From Parachlamydiales bacterium (GTDB taxonomy: Bacteria > Chlamydiota > Chlamydiia > Chlamydiales > Rhabdochlamydiaceae): 64,000 bases of DNA. The stretch spans positions 1 to 64,000 of the forward strand of contig PLXY01000006.1 in assembly GCA_003153295.1 (NCBI GenBank), in the 5' to 3' direction. The translations under genes and the position numbers were made by a program. This document shows, piece after piece, positions 16,591-25,606 of the stretch. Each line of letters starts with the position of its first letter. Position 1 is the first letter of the stretch. The notes beneath the pieces were generated by a model, which was given only the letters and a program-made list of their open reading frames with translations, was not told the DNA's origin and searched no databases.

Positions 16591-17861
16591 AAACTCTTGT
16601 TGTCGGTTTAGGAAAAAGTGGTCTGGCTGCCTATGACCTTCTCGTGCGAGAAGGGGATCAGGTCATCGGTGTCGATGATAATGCCGCGCTTTTAAAGAAA
16701 CTGGCCTTAGAAGGAATCCATGTCAGCGCAGATCCCCGTGTAGAAGATTTTGACCGTGTTATTCTTTCTCCTGGCATTCCTCCCTCTCATCCTATCTATC
16801 AAAAAGCTGCCCAACTGGGAAAAGAGATCATCGGCGAAGCTGAATTTGCTTTAAGCCGTCTCCATCAACCTTGCATTGCCATTACCGGGACCAATGGAAA
16901 AACCACTGTCACTTTGCTGACGGAGCATATTTTAAAGCTAAGCGGGCTGAAAGCCCGTGCGCTGGGAAATGTTGGAACGCCTCTCACATCATATGAAGCT
17001 GACCCTCATGAAATTTTAGTGATCGAACTCAGCTCATTTCAGCTCGAGCTCATGAAAACTCCTATTTTCGATGTGGGAATTATTTTAAATATTACGCCGG
17101 ATCATCTCGATCGTTATACTGGGATGGAAGAGTACGCTAAAGCCAAATGTCATTTGCAGAATTTGATCAAAGAAGCAGGGGCTTTTTGGGTGCATGAAAG
17201 TGTCGTACAAGATTACAAATCCCTACTCAATGATGATTATCAGACTTACGGGACGGATTGCCAAAATAACAGTTGGACAGATCGAATTGCATTGAAATCG
17301 GGCGAAAAGATTGAAACGATTTTGCCTGTCAGATATAGAGATTTGGGGAACCATGAGAGCGAGAATGTTTTGGCTGCTTGGATCCTCTGTAAAAAATTTG
17401 GAGTCAGTGCTGAAGCATTTTTGGCGGGATTGGAGAGTTTTAAAAAGCCCGCCCATCGGATTGAATTTGTCGCCTCCTTGAAGGGAGTCGATTATTTTAA
17501 CGATAGCAAGGGAACAAACATCGATGCGACGATCAAAGCTGTAGAAGCGATGACCGGACAAATTGTTCTCATTGCCGGCGGTGTCGATAAAGGATCTTCT
17601 TATGAGCCGTGGAAAAAGGTTTTTGCAGGCAAAGTGAAGCAGGTGCTGGCCCTAGGTCAGGCTGCTGCGAAAATTGCCCAAGAATTGAGACCGGAGTTTG
17701 AAGTCGAAATTATGCCGTCATTGCAAGCGGCAGTTCAGCAGGCCCGTGAGCGAGCTGAGCCAGGTCAGTGCGTGCTGCTCTCTCCGGGATGCTCAAGCTA
17801 CGATATGTTCCGTGATTACGCCCATCGAGGCGATGAGTTTAAAAAGTTTGTCTTAGAATAG
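16587..17861 (+). CDS. murD: UDP-N-acetylmuramoylalanine--D-glutamate ligase
   Basis: Adds D-Glu to UDP-MurNAc-L-Ala in the cytoplasm. The start at 16587 (ATGA overlap with mraY) yields the expected Rossmann N-terminus KTLVVGLGKSGLAAYDLL; the longer frame from 16503 only reads through the mraY end. 424 residues, normal length. ATP loop ITGTNGKTTVTLL (about residue 100), NVGTPL, ELSSFQLE, NITPDHLDRY, FNDSKGTN, and C-terminal LLSPGCSSYDMF. Next gene 8 bp downstream. Confidence 0.95.
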   Translation: MKTLVVGLGKSGLAAYDLLVREGDQVIGVDDNAALLKKLALEGIHVSADPRVEDFDRVILSPGIPPSHPIYQKAAQLGKEIIGEAEFALSRLHQPCIAITGTNGKTTVTLLTEHILKLSGLKARALGNVGTPLTSYEADPHEILVIELSSFQLELMKTPIFDVGIILNITPDHLDRYTGMEEYAKAKCHLQNLIKEAGAFWVHESVVQDYKSLLNDDYQTYGTDCQNNSWTDRIALKSGEKIETILPVRYRDLGNHESENVLAAWILCKKFGVSAEAFLAGLESFKKPAHRIEFVASLKGVDYFNDSKGTNIDATIKAVEAMTGQIVLIAGGVDKGSSYEPWKKVFAGKVKQVLALGQAAAKIAQELRPEFEVEIMPSLQAAVQQARERAEPGQCVLLSPGCSSYDMFRDYAHRGDEFKKFVLE

Positions 17862-17869
17862 GAGTTACC

Positions 17870-18589
17870 ATGAACCGAAGAGATACCATTATTATTGCAG
17901 TTCTGCTAAATGCAGGACTTCTAATTGTACTGTTTGCCACGAGTATGAAATCGGATAAAACCGAAGAAGCGGCTCCTACCACGGTGCTGTCTTCCAACCA
18001 ACCAGAAGTTCAATCTGCCCTTACGCCTGTCGCTGCAATTCCTGCAGCTGCTGCCGGAACAGATCAAGTTGACCAAATGATCAAACAATACGTGACACCG
18101 CAAGTCAGCGGAGATATTGCTGGACAAGTCAATCTCACGGGACAGCCGAACTTTCTTGCAGATCTGCAAGCCATCGGAACAGAACAAACTCCAGCTCCTG
18201 TTATGGAAAATGCTCCTGCTGTTGAAAATCAAGTGGCAGAAGCAACTTTGCGCGAAGTGAAAGTGAAAAAAGGGGACGTTTTAGAAAGGATCGCACGTCA
18301 AAACCATGTCTCGGTCGATGATCTCATGAAAGTCAATAAACTCTCTTCTACTCGTTTGAAAATTGGCCAGACTTTGAAAATCCCTGGGAATAGCTCTCGA
18401 GCATTGAAGCCTTCCGGTGCGACTGCTTCTAATGAAGGATCTCAGTTATATACAATCAAACCCGGCGACAATCCCTGGACAATTGCTGTGAAACATCACA
18501 TGAAGGTAGATGAGCTTCTCAAGCTGAACGGGATGGATGAAAATAAAGCCCGACGTTTAAAAGCTGGCGATAAGATCCGCATCAAATAA
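17870..18589 (+). CDS. Membrane-anchored double-LysM protein (NlpD-like position)
   Basis: 239 residues: an N-terminal signal-anchor (TIIIAVLLNAGLLIVLFA), an Ala/Pro/Gln-rich linker, and two LysM peptidoglycan-binding domains, VKKGDVLERIARQNHVSVDDL (about 131-170) and YTIKPGDNPWTIAVKHHM (about 194-238). There is no M23 peptidase domain, so it should bind, not cut, peptidoglycan. In Chlamydia a gene called nlpD sits in the same slot between murD and ftsW. It probably recruits or senses peptidoglycan at the division site. Its stop overlaps the ftsW start (TAATG). Confidence 0.85.
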   Translation: MNRRDTIIIAVLLNAGLLIVLFATSMKSDKTEEAAPTTVLSSNQPEVQSALTPVAAIPAAAAGTDQVDQMIKQYVTPQVSGDIAGQVNLTGQPNFLADLQAIGTEQTPAPVMENAPAVENQVAEATLREVKVKKGDVLERIARQNHVSVDDLMKVNKLSSTRLKIGQTLKIPGNSSRALKPSGATASNEGSQLYTIKPGDNPWTIAVKHHMKVDELLKLNGMDENKARRLKAGDKIRIK

Positions 18590-19698
18590 TGCCGCGCAAA
18601 AGCCTTTTATTACTTTTGTGCGTTCTTGTTTTATTCGTTCTAGGGCTTTCTATGGTGTTCAATACAACTTCAGCGGAAGTCCTAGACCGTGCGCTTGATA
18701 AAAGCACGCATCATGCTGTCATCAAACAAATCCTCTATGCGATCCTCGCAGGTATTTTAGCTGCGGGTGTTTGGTTTTTAGGTTTCGATCAGATCTTGCG
18801 GCTCAGCGGCTTTTTTTTGGCTTGCGTCACATTTCTTCTAGTCCTTGTCTTTATTCCTGGAGTGGGAGTTTGCCTCAATGGAGCCCATCGATGGCTGGCA
18901 ATTGGCAGCTACTCTTTTCAGCCGTCCGAGCTGGCTAAATACCTCATTCCGCTCTATTACATTTATGCGATCACCTCCAGCAAAGCGCCCCTGTTATTGA
19001 AAGACTTCCTTAAGCTCCTTGTAAAACTTGCGATCCCCATGGGATTGATTTTAATCGAACCCGATAATGGATGTGTCGCGATCATTTTATCGAGTTTACT
19101 TGTCCTTTTTTTATTGACGAAGATCCGCTGGGTCTATTGGGCCCTTCCTCTTTTAGTCATCCTCGTCGTGGGAGTTGCAGCGGCTTCGCAGATGCCGCAT
19201 GTGCACAATAGAATTCAGATTTATCTTCATCCCGAAATGGATCAGCAAGGCAAAGGCCACCAGCCGCATCAGGCCAAGATCGCTGCAGGATCGGGCGGAG
19301 CTTTTGGCCGTGGACTTGGCGAAAGCCTCCAAAAGCTGGACTATCTTCCCCATGCCCGTAGCGATTATATCGCAGCAATTGTTGCAGAGGAATTTGGATT
19401 TATCGGGATTTGCGTCCTCGTCGTTCTTTATACGCTGATCGGCTATTTGGGATTTTCGATTGCTGCTGAAGCCGATAATCTTCCTGCTTTTTATACCGTG
19501 GCCGTTTTTACTTTTCTCATCTGTTTTCAGACTTTTTTGAACTTAGGAGTCGTCTCAGGACTTTTGCCCAGCAAAGGAACCAATCTTCCTTTTTTCAGTC
19601 ACGGAAGTTCATCGCTTCTGGCTAATTTGATGGTGATCTGTATTATTTTAAACATTGCTAATAGAAAAAAAACCCCTAAAAACTATGTCATTACCTAA
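18589..19698 (+). CDS. ftsW: SEDS-family septal peptidoglycan glycosyltransferase
   Basis: 369 residues, about nine to ten membrane helices. SEDS signatures: NGAHRWLAIGSYSFQPSELAK, the acidic ARSDYIAAIVAEEFGF, and GLLPSKGTNLPFFSHGSSSLL. FtsW polymerises lipid II glycan strands during division together with a class B PBP. In chlamydiae, which lack FtsZ, peptidoglycan synthesis at the septum is directed by other factors. Translationally coupled to the LysM gene; its last 14 bp overlap murG. Confidence 0.93.
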   Translation: MPRKSLLLLLCVLVLFVLGLSMVFNTTSAEVLDRALDKSTHHAVIKQILYAILAGILAAGVWFLGFDQILRLSGFFLACVTFLLVLVFIPGVGVCLNGAHRWLAIGSYSFQPSELAKYLIPLYYIYAITSSKAPLLLKDFLKLLVKLAIPMGLILIEPDNGCVAIILSSLLVLFLLTKIRWVYWALPLLVILVVGVAAASQMPHVHNRIQIYLHPEMDQQGKGHQPHQAKIAAGSGGAFGRGLGESLQKLDYLPHARSDYIAAIVAEEFGFIGICVLVVLYTLIGYLGFSIAAEADNLPAFYTVAVFTFLICFQTFLNLGVVSGLLPSKGTNLPFFSHGSSSLLANLMVICIILNIANRKKTPKNYVIT

Positions 19699-20776
19699 AC
19701 CTAAAATACTGATCGCAACCGGCGGAACAGGAGGGCATATCTTCCCTGCCCAAGCTTTAGCCATCGAACTGCTCGAAAAAAATTATGAACTGCTATTTGC
19801 AGGTGGTGGTCTGAAGACCAACCGTTACTTTAATCGAGGCCGTTTTCCTTTTGAACAAGTCGATAGCGCTTCTCCTTTGAAAGGAAACCCTTTTACCTCT
19901 CTTTTTCGCATTGGAAAAGGTATCAAACAAAGTTTGAAGCTCATTGATAAATTTAAACCTGATTTAGTCGTCGGTTTTGGCAGCTTTTATTCTTTTCCTG
20001 TTCTAGCCGCAGCTCGGTGGAGAAAGATCCCCATTGTTCTTTTTGAGCCGAATGCTATTCCTGGAAAAGTCAACCGTCTCGTCTCCAAATGGGCGCTTCT
20101 TTCGGCCGTCCAATTTTCAGAGGCAGGAACTGGGCTCTCGGGGACAACCATTGAAGTCAAAATGCCCGTGGGTGAGAAAAAACAGCTCGATGCCGGCGCC
20201 GCCCGGAATTATTTCTACCTCGATCGTGAGAATTTTACATTCCTCGTCTTCGGAGGCTCTCAAGGTTCTGAATCGATCAATCGTCTTTTTTCTGAAACCA
20301 TTTTAAAAATCATCGCTCCGGCAGCTTTCCAAGTGATCCATATCACGGGAAGAACCGATAGCGCGGAGATTATTCGAAGGCAATATGAAACAGCCGGCAT
20401 CCGTGCTTGTGTGAAGGCCTTTGAAGAACGGATGGATATGGCCTGGAGCGCTGCAGATGCTGTCATGGGCCGCTCAGGAGCTGCCAGCATTGCAGAATTG
20501 ATCAAATTTGGAGTTCCTGGCATTTTAGTTCCGTTTCCACAAGCGGCCGATGATCACCAGACCCGCAATGCTCTTGTGATTCAGAAAGTAGGAGGGGCCA
20601 TTACCTGTCCCGAATCGTCTCTAACCTCTGAACTTCTTAAACCTCTTTTAGAGCGATTTATGCGCCCTTCAGAGCTTCAGAAAATGAAAGACGCAATTTC
20701 CTCTTTTAAACAAGACCATCGTAAAAAAGAACTTTGCAACGTGATTTGTGAAATCCTGAAGGAGAAACCTGCATGA
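19685..20776 (+). CDS. murG: UDP-GlcNAc:undecaprenyl-PP-MurNAc-pentapeptide GlcNAc transferase
   Basis: MurG converts lipid I to lipid II on the inner face of the inner membrane. The start at 19685 gives the canonical N-terminus with ILIATGGTGGHIFPA; an in-frame ATG 10 codons upstream lies deeper in ftsW. 363 residues. Also seen: VVGFGSFYSFPVLAAA, ILFEPNAIPGKVNR-type segment (VLFEPNAIPGKVNR), VFGGSQGSESIN, GRSGAASIAELIKFGVPGILVP and AADDHQTRNA. Overlaps the following murC-ddl gene by 4 bp. Confidence 0.95.
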   Translation: MSLPKPKILIATGGTGGHIFPAQALAIELLEKNYELLFAGGGLKTNRYFNRGRFPFEQVDSASPLKGNPFTSLFRIGKGIKQSLKLIDKFKPDLVVGFGSFYSFPVLAAARWRKIPIVLFEPNAIPGKVNRLVSKWALLSAVQFSEAGTGLSGTTIEVKMPVGEKKQLDAGAARNYFYLDRENFTFLVFGGSQGSESINRLFSETILKIIAPAAFQVIHITGRTDSAEIIRRQYETAGIRACVKAFEERMDMAWSAADAVMGRSGAASIAELIKFGVPGILVPFPQAADDHQTRNALVIQKVGGAITCPESSLTSELLKPLLERFMRPSELQKMKDAISSFKQDHRKKELCNVICEILKEKPA

Positions 20777-23133
20777 GCAAATACCATTTTATCGGGATCG
20801 GCGGCATCGGCATGAGCGCGCTTGCTCGCATTCTTCTCAAGCGCGGCGCCACCGTTCAAGGAAGCGATCGTTCGCTGACATATGTGACCGAAGGTTTACA
20901 AAAAGCAGGCGCTGAAGTGTATGGACAACATAGCGCTGACTATCTACAAGCTCCTTGCACGACGATCTACGGAAGCGACATTAAACCTGATCATCCTGAA
21001 TACAAAGCGGCTGTCGACAAAAAATATCCGATTTTACACCGAGCTGATCTACTGGCGCATTTAATGGAAGGGTATCGAACACTCTTAGTCGCAGGAACAC
21101 ATGGAAAAACAACAACGTCTTGCTTGCTGACGCATGTCCTCGATGTTGCCGACATGGATCCGACCTATGCCGTAGGAGGAATCGCCCTTAATTTTTATTC
21201 CAATGGCGATCAAGGCAAAGGAGAATATTTTGTTGCCGAAGCCGATGAAAGTGATGGGACATTTTTAAAGTATCCCGCCTTTGGCGCTATCATTACTAAC
21301 ATCGAAGAAGACCATCTTGCTTATTGGAAGACAGGTGAGGCTTTGATCGAAGGATTTCGGCAATTTGCGGCAAAAGTTCCTTCCCTGCTTTGGTGGTACG
21401 CTGACGATCAGATTCTCCCTTCTCTCTCCCTTCAAGGTCATAGCTACGGATTTTCTAAAGACGCCGACTTGAAAATCACCGCGTGGCGCCAAGACGGTTT
21501 TACCTTAGTCATGGATCTTGCTTTCCAAGGAAAAAACTATTCTAACATCGAACTTGCGCTGATCGGTAAACACAATGTCGAAAATGGCGCTGCCGTGTTC
21601 GGCCTGTGTTTAGAATTGGGTATCCCAGAAGCTGCTATCCGAGAAGCTTTTAAAACTTTTAAAGGCGTTAAAAGACGGTTGGAGAAAAAAGGGGAAAAGC
21701 GAGGCGTCTCTTTCTATGACGACTATGCCCATCACCCGACAGAAATCATGACAACCTTAAAAGGGATTCGGCAGGCTATCGGTGAGAAAAGGCTAATCGC
21801 GCTTTTTCAACCCCACCGGTATACACGGGTCCGCGATTGCTGGAAGGAATTTATCCACGCCTGTGAAGAAGCCGATGTCGTCTTCATGACCGATATCTGG
21901 AGCGCAGGTGAACAACCGATCGAAGGGATCACGACGGAAAAACTTTTCCAAGAGATCAAAGCCGCAAGTCCAATCCCTGTTTTCTATCATCCCCGTTCAG
22001 AATTTTCTCAAGCCGTTGCAGCCTACTTAAGACCCCATGACGTCGTAATTACACTAGGCGCTGGCAACGTGACGGAAGTCTGCAGTGAAATTCTCCAACA
22101 AGAGATTTCTCCCTACCGTGTTGCCGTATGTCAGGGAGGAAAATCGGCTGAGCATGAAGTCTCTCTCCGCTCTGCAAAAGTTTGGATGGAAGCGATGAAT
22201 CCTGAATATTATACCCTCAAGCTTTTCACCATCACAAAAGAAGGAAATTGGAGCATAGAAGCTGCCCTCAAGTCCCTTCCAGAAGTTACCGCGGAATTGC
22301 TCGGCTGCGACCTGGTTCTTCCAGCATTGCATGGAGCGTATGGCGAAGATGGAATGCTTCAAGGTTTTTTTGAGACTTTAGGTCTTCCTTATGTCGGCGC
22401 TGACTACCGATCTTGTGCTATTTCGATGGATAAAGCGTGGACCAAGCATCTGGCAGCACGTCATGGAGTCGAAGTGGCACGGTTTCTTGAATTTACGATG
22501 TACGATTGGGAGCAACATCCTGAAAAAACCCTGCAGAAAATCGTCAAAGAATTTCCATTTCCTTTTTATGTGAAAGCTATTCATTTGGGGTCGACTTTTG
22601 GCGTTCATAAGGTCAAAAATGAACAGCAGGTCAAAGAGGCGCTCGAAAACATTCGCCGTTTAGATTACCGATTTCTCGTTGAAGAAGAGGTGATCGGCCG
22701 AGAACTTGAGTTTGGATTTATCGGCAATTTCAACGTCGCAGTTGCCGATCCTGCCGAAGTGATCCGCTCAGAGGAGATCCATACCTATGAAAATAAATAT
22801 AGCGCTGCCGGCAAGCCCTCCATCCCAAAAGCGCCCATGCCTCCTGAAGTTCTTGCCCGTGGCAAAGAAATTGCCAAGACTGTCTATCATGCTGTCGGAT
22901 GCACCGGCCTTGCACGAATCGATTTTTTCTTAAAACCCGATGGAACATGGATCCTCAATGAAGTGAATCCGATGCCGGGCTGTACGCCGACCAGCGTTTA
23001 CCCCGTCATTTGGCAAGCTGAGGGAGTGTCAATGGCTCAAGTCGCAGATCGGACTATCATTGCAGGTCTTCATCGAGGACGATTTCATGACCGGCATCTC
23101 AGGCCTCCAGCGAAACCTCCAGTGGATTTATGA
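20773..23133 (+). CDS. murC-ddl: Fused UDP-MurNAc--L-alanine ligase / D-alanine--D-alanine ligase
   Basis: 786 residues. Residues 1 to about 450 are MurC (HFIGIGGIGMSALARIL, ATP loop AGTHGKTTTSCLL, DDYAHHPTEI). Residues about 452-780 are an ATP-grasp Ddl (VCQGGKSAEHEVSLRSAK, LPALHGAYGEDG, KAIHLGSTFGVHKV, EELEFG-like REELEFGF region, NEVNPMPGCT). MurC adds L-Ala to UDP-MurNAc, and Ddl makes D-Ala-D-Ala for MurF. The fusion is a known chlamydial trait and is one of the strongest taxonomic markers here. ATGA overlaps on both sides. Confidence 0.95.
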   Translation: MSKYHFIGIGGIGMSALARILLKRGATVQGSDRSLTYVTEGLQKAGAEVYGQHSADYLQAPCTTIYGSDIKPDHPEYKAAVDKKYPILHRADLLAHLMEGYRTLLVAGTHGKTTTSCLLTHVLDVADMDPTYAVGGIALNFYSNGDQGKGEYFVAEADESDGTFLKYPAFGAIITNIEEDHLAYWKTGEALIEGFRQFAAKVPSLLWWYADDQILPSLSLQGHSYGFSKDADLKITAWRQDGFTLVMDLAFQGKNYSNIELALIGKHNVENGAAVFGLCLELGIPEAAIREAFKTFKGVKRRLEKKGEKRGVSFYDDYAHHPTEIMTTLKGIRQAIGEKRLIALFQPHRYTRVRDCWKEFIHACEEADVVFMTDIWSAGEQPIEGITTEKLFQEIKAASPIPVFYHPRSEFSQAVAAYLRPHDVVITLGAGNVTEVCSEILQQEISPYRVAVCQGGKSAEHEVSLRSAKVWMEAMNPEYYTLKLFTITKEGNWSIEAALKSLPEVTAELLGCDLVLPALHGAYGEDGMLQGFFETLGLPYVGADYRSCAISMDKAWTKHLAARHGVEVARFLEFTMYDWEQHPEKTLQKIVKEFPFPFYVKAIHLGSTFGVHKVKNEQQVKEALENIRRLDYRFLVEEEVIGRELEFGFIGNFNVAVADPAEVIRSEEIHTYENKYSAAGKPSIPKAPMPPEVLARGKEIAKTVYHAVGCTGLARIDFFLKPDGTWILNEVNPMPGCTPTSVYPVIWQAEGVSMAQVADRTIIAGLHRGRFHDRHLRPPAKPPVDL

Positions 23134-23897
23134 ACCTTGTTAAGTCCCTGACTTGGGTCGTGGCCTCTGCTCTTTTCATCATGGGCGGTGTTCATAAGGG
23201 GTTGAAGTTGTATCGTGAGAAACATACGACAACGCTCCAGACTTATTTATGCCGCATTGTCCAAACGGGACCGCAAAGAGAAGCCCTTAAAACCACCTAT
23301 CTCGCCGAACTGATGCGTATTTCTGCCGACCGGCCGGTGATTGTCGCTACTTTTGATCCTATGCTGGCACAGAAAAGACTTCTCTCATGTCCTATCATCA
23401 AAGAGGCCAAAGTCAAACTCATCGCGCCTGATACCGTTTATGTCGATTATACTGTCCGGCAGCCGATCGCATGGCTCTATGATTTCGACAATATCGCTTT
23501 GGATGAAGAGGGATGTCCTTTCCCTGTCTCTCCCTTTTTTACTCCGAAAAAACTTCCCGAAGTTTATCTAGGGATCAAAAATTTCTATTGGGGTCGCCCT
23601 TTAAAAGAAAGAAATGCAGAACTTGCTTTGACAATCTTACAACTGCTGAACCGTCTCTCGTTGCAAGTCAGACGTCTCGATGTCTCCAAGGCCTTGCAGC
23701 CGAGTTTAGGTCGTCGAGAGGTTGTTTTGATTTTAGACGAGCAGGGTTTTTCAAAAACCTTAAGGCTCACTCCGAAGAACTTTGCTCAAGAGCTGGGGAA
23801 CTATTTAGAACTGCGGTCTCAGCTGCCTGCAGCCTCTCAAATCATCGATCTGAGGATTCCACAACTGGCCTTTATCAAGGATAAAAAGAATCCTTAA
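23130..23897 (+). CDS. ftsQ: FtsQ/DivIB-like cell division protein
   Basis: 255 residues: a short cytoplasmic N-terminus, one membrane span (WVVASALFIMGGVHKGL), then a POTRA/beta domain of FtsQ type: LMRISADRPVIVATFDP, LLSCPIIKEAKVKLIAPDTVYVDYTVRQPIAWL, ALDEEGCPFPVSPFF. FtsQ proteins scaffold the divisome between the membrane and the septal synthases. Sequence conservation is low, so identification rests on architecture, the (P/R)QPIA and ALDEEG segments, and position after murC-ddl. No ftsA or ftsZ follows, in keeping with Chlamydiota. It ends tail-to-tail with the next gene (4-bp overlap). Confidence 0.75.
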   Translation: MNLVKSLTWVVASALFIMGGVHKGLKLYREKHTTTLQTYLCRIVQTGPQREALKTTYLAELMRISADRPVIVATFDPMLAQKRLLSCPIIKEAKVKLIAPDTVYVDYTVRQPIAWLYDFDNIALDEEGCPFPVSPFFTPKKLPEVYLGIKNFYWGRPLKERNAELALTILQLLNRLSLQVRRLDVSKALQPSLGRREVVLILDEQGFSKTLRLTPKNFAQELGNYLELRSQLPAASQIIDLRIPQLAFIKDKKNP

Positions 23898-24439
23898 TTT
23901 TCATCTGCACGATAACCATATAGTGATGCCATAGCAGGAGCCCAGGATTGAGATAGTTCTTCAATGGAAGGTCTTAATCGTCCTGAATGTTGAATGGTGT
24001 CCCAAGGGGGATCTGTTTGGCGACCTGTTAAACCAAGTACATTTAAGCTCATGAATGCCCAATCTCCTTGCATCGCCATTTTATAGGCAGAGTAAATCTT
24101 CACAAACACAGCTGAGATCCCGGCTGTTTGAGTGTCTATTTTGCGTATCATCATGTTCACAATATATAAAAAAGCAGTGCTTTCGACTATCGATAACAAG
24201 TTTATCAATCCTGGATCGATCCCGGCAATTTGACTGACAAACCTAAAGCCTTTTTGAAAATTTCTCTCCATCATGATGATAGGAAAAACAAGGGCAGCGG
24301 CAAGTGTGGTAGATGCTGCTGTTTCAATCCAAAGCTTACATTGAATATGGGCTCGAGCAACTTCTGTCTTATCGCCTCTAGGAAGCGTCCAAAGAGGGGT
24401 CGTTAAAAGAAAGGGTAACGGCTTTAAGTAAATGGACAT
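23894..24439 (-). CDS. Uncharacterised membrane protein
   Basis: 181 residues, not recognised. There are two hydrophobic stretches, WIETAASTTLAAALVFPIIMM (about 37-57) and INLLSIVESTAFLYIVNMMI (about 79-98), and a polar C-terminus with no motif I can name. A GGGAG ribosome site precedes the ATG at 24439. It lies between ftsQ and a small exported protein in a locus that looks accessory. A bitopic or hairpin inner-membrane protein is likely; an inclusion-membrane protein is a possibility because of the paired hydrophobic lobes, but they are further apart than usual. Confidence 0.55.
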   Translation of the reverse strand: MSIYLKPLPFLLTTPLWTLPRGDKTEVARAHIQCKLWIETAASTTLAAALVFPIIMMERNFQKGFRFVSQIAGIDPGLINLLSIVESTAFLYIVNMMIRKIDTQTAGISAVFVKIYSAYKMAMQGDWAFMSLNVLGLTGRQTDPPWDTIQHSGRLRPSIEELSQSWAPAMASLYGYRADEN

Positions 24440-24558
24440 ATTTAAGTTCTCCCTGTTAACAGTACAGAGATTATCGGAAAGTGATGAATTAAAATCTAGA
24501 TTATGTAATTAATAATAATTTTATATTACTATGATAATATTAATATAAAAGGTGTTTT

Positions 24559-25014
24559 ATGCTTAAAATTGTTAATTTTGTTTTATTGATTTGTAGTTTC
24601 TCATGTCTTATCGGTTCGGAACGAGATCATCGTGCTCTTTTAGATTATCGAATCAAAAACGATACGTATGCGGTCGTCTATGTCGAATCTCCATCTACAT
24701 CCCATGTCGATAAAAAACAGGCCCTAAAGCATGCAGCGGAAGTTGCGCATGCCCATGGATATAAGTATTTTATTGTAAATTCTGAAGAGAAAGTCTCAGT
24801 ATCTTTGGCTGGATCTGAAGGGCAGTCTTTTATTTTCTATGAGCATCTGGAAGGAGAATTTATAAATTCTTATGCTCCAGAGTCTTATTCTTCAGACGGA
24901 ATGCTCTATCCAGGATTAAAAATCACCTATACCTGTTATAAAGATCAACCTCCCTTTAAAGGGAAAGTCTTCGTAGTCAGCGAAGTAAAAGATATGCAAG
25001 CCTCGGAGCCATAG
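24559..25014 (+). CDS. Small exported protein, possibly of the CC0125/CC1285 lipoprotein type
   Basis: 151 residues with a signal peptide (MLKIVNFVLLICSFSCLIGS). The Cys in SFSCLIGS could be a lipobox, though the order is not canonical. The core KKQALKHAAEVAHAHGYKYFIVNSEE resembles small lipoproteins in which a multi-residue 'AA-x-HGY-YFVV' segment is conserved; function of that family is unknown. An AAAGGTG ribosome site lies upstream. The flanking DNA is very AT-rich on both sides. The 219 bp downstream contain a short GC-rich dyad (CTTCGG/CCGAAG near 25036) and otherwise only A/T tracts. Confidence 0.55.
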   Translation: MLKIVNFVLLICSFSCLIGSERDHRALLDYRIKNDTYAVVYVESPSTSHVDKKQALKHAAEVAHAHGYKYFIVNSEEKVSVSLAGSEGQSFIFYEHLEGEFINSYAPESYSSDGMLYPGLKITYTCYKDQPPFKGKVFVVSEVKDMQASEP

Positions 25015-25233
25015 CAACTATCGCTGCATTGTCTTCGGAATCCGAAGCAGGGCCTACTGACTTGCACACCCAAATTAATCACAAATAAATTATCTGTCTT
25101 AATTTTATTAATTAATGAAAAATATAATTAATTTAAATATATATAATTAAAATTAACTAAATAGGTTGAGCTTGCCTCAAAAGCTTCGCAATGGTAGATT
25201 ATTAATCTGTAAACTTTTAACCCCAGCTTGGAT

Positions 25234-25464
25234 ATGAAAGATTTCGTTGCATATATCATCAAAAATCTCGTAGATCTGCCTGACGCTGTCGATGTCAACA
25301 TAATCGAAGGAGAACAAGGAACTGTTGTAGAAGTTAAGGTTTCTCCCCAAGATGTAGGCAAAATCGTTGGTCGTCAAGGACGTACGATCAAGGCCTTAAG
25401 AACAATCGCTATGACAGTCGGCGCCCGCGTTGGCCGTCGAGTCCGTCTCGAAGTAATCCAATAA
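25234..25464 (+). CDS. khpA: KH-domain RNA-binding protein
   Basis: 76 residues, essentially one KH domain with the loop VGKIVGRQGRTIKALRT (GxxG = GRQG) and the C-terminal strand RRVRLEVIQ, as in the KhpA/YlqC family. These bind RNA, often with a KhpB partner, and influence cell wall and division gene expression. I start it at the ATG at 25234; a TTG two codons upstream is also in frame. Neither has a clear ribosome site. A terminator-like hairpin follows. Confidence 0.88.
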   Translation: MKDFVAYIIKNLVDLPDAVDVNIIEGEQGTVVEVKVSPQDVGKIVGRQGRTIKALRTIAMTVGARVGRRVRLEVIQ

Positions 25465-25472
25465 ACAATAAT

Positions 25473-25503
25473 AGCAAGGACCGCAGTATAAGTGGTTCTT
25501 GCT
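25473..25503 (+). terminator. Terminator-like hairpin after khpA
   Basis: Arms 25473-25482 and 25494-25503 pair over 10 bp with one G-T pair around an 11-nt loop, 8 bp after the khpA stop. A T-run (ATATTTTTTATA) follows about 10 nt downstream, so it is a slightly loose intrinsic terminator. Confidence 0.55.
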
Positions 25504-25606
25504 CTTAAAGAATATTTTTTATACGCTAATTTCAAGTCCCTTTTCTTTAATTAGAAGAAGAGCACAGTCTAATACAAACTAAAGTATTAGTTGAAATGAG
25601 GTTGAA

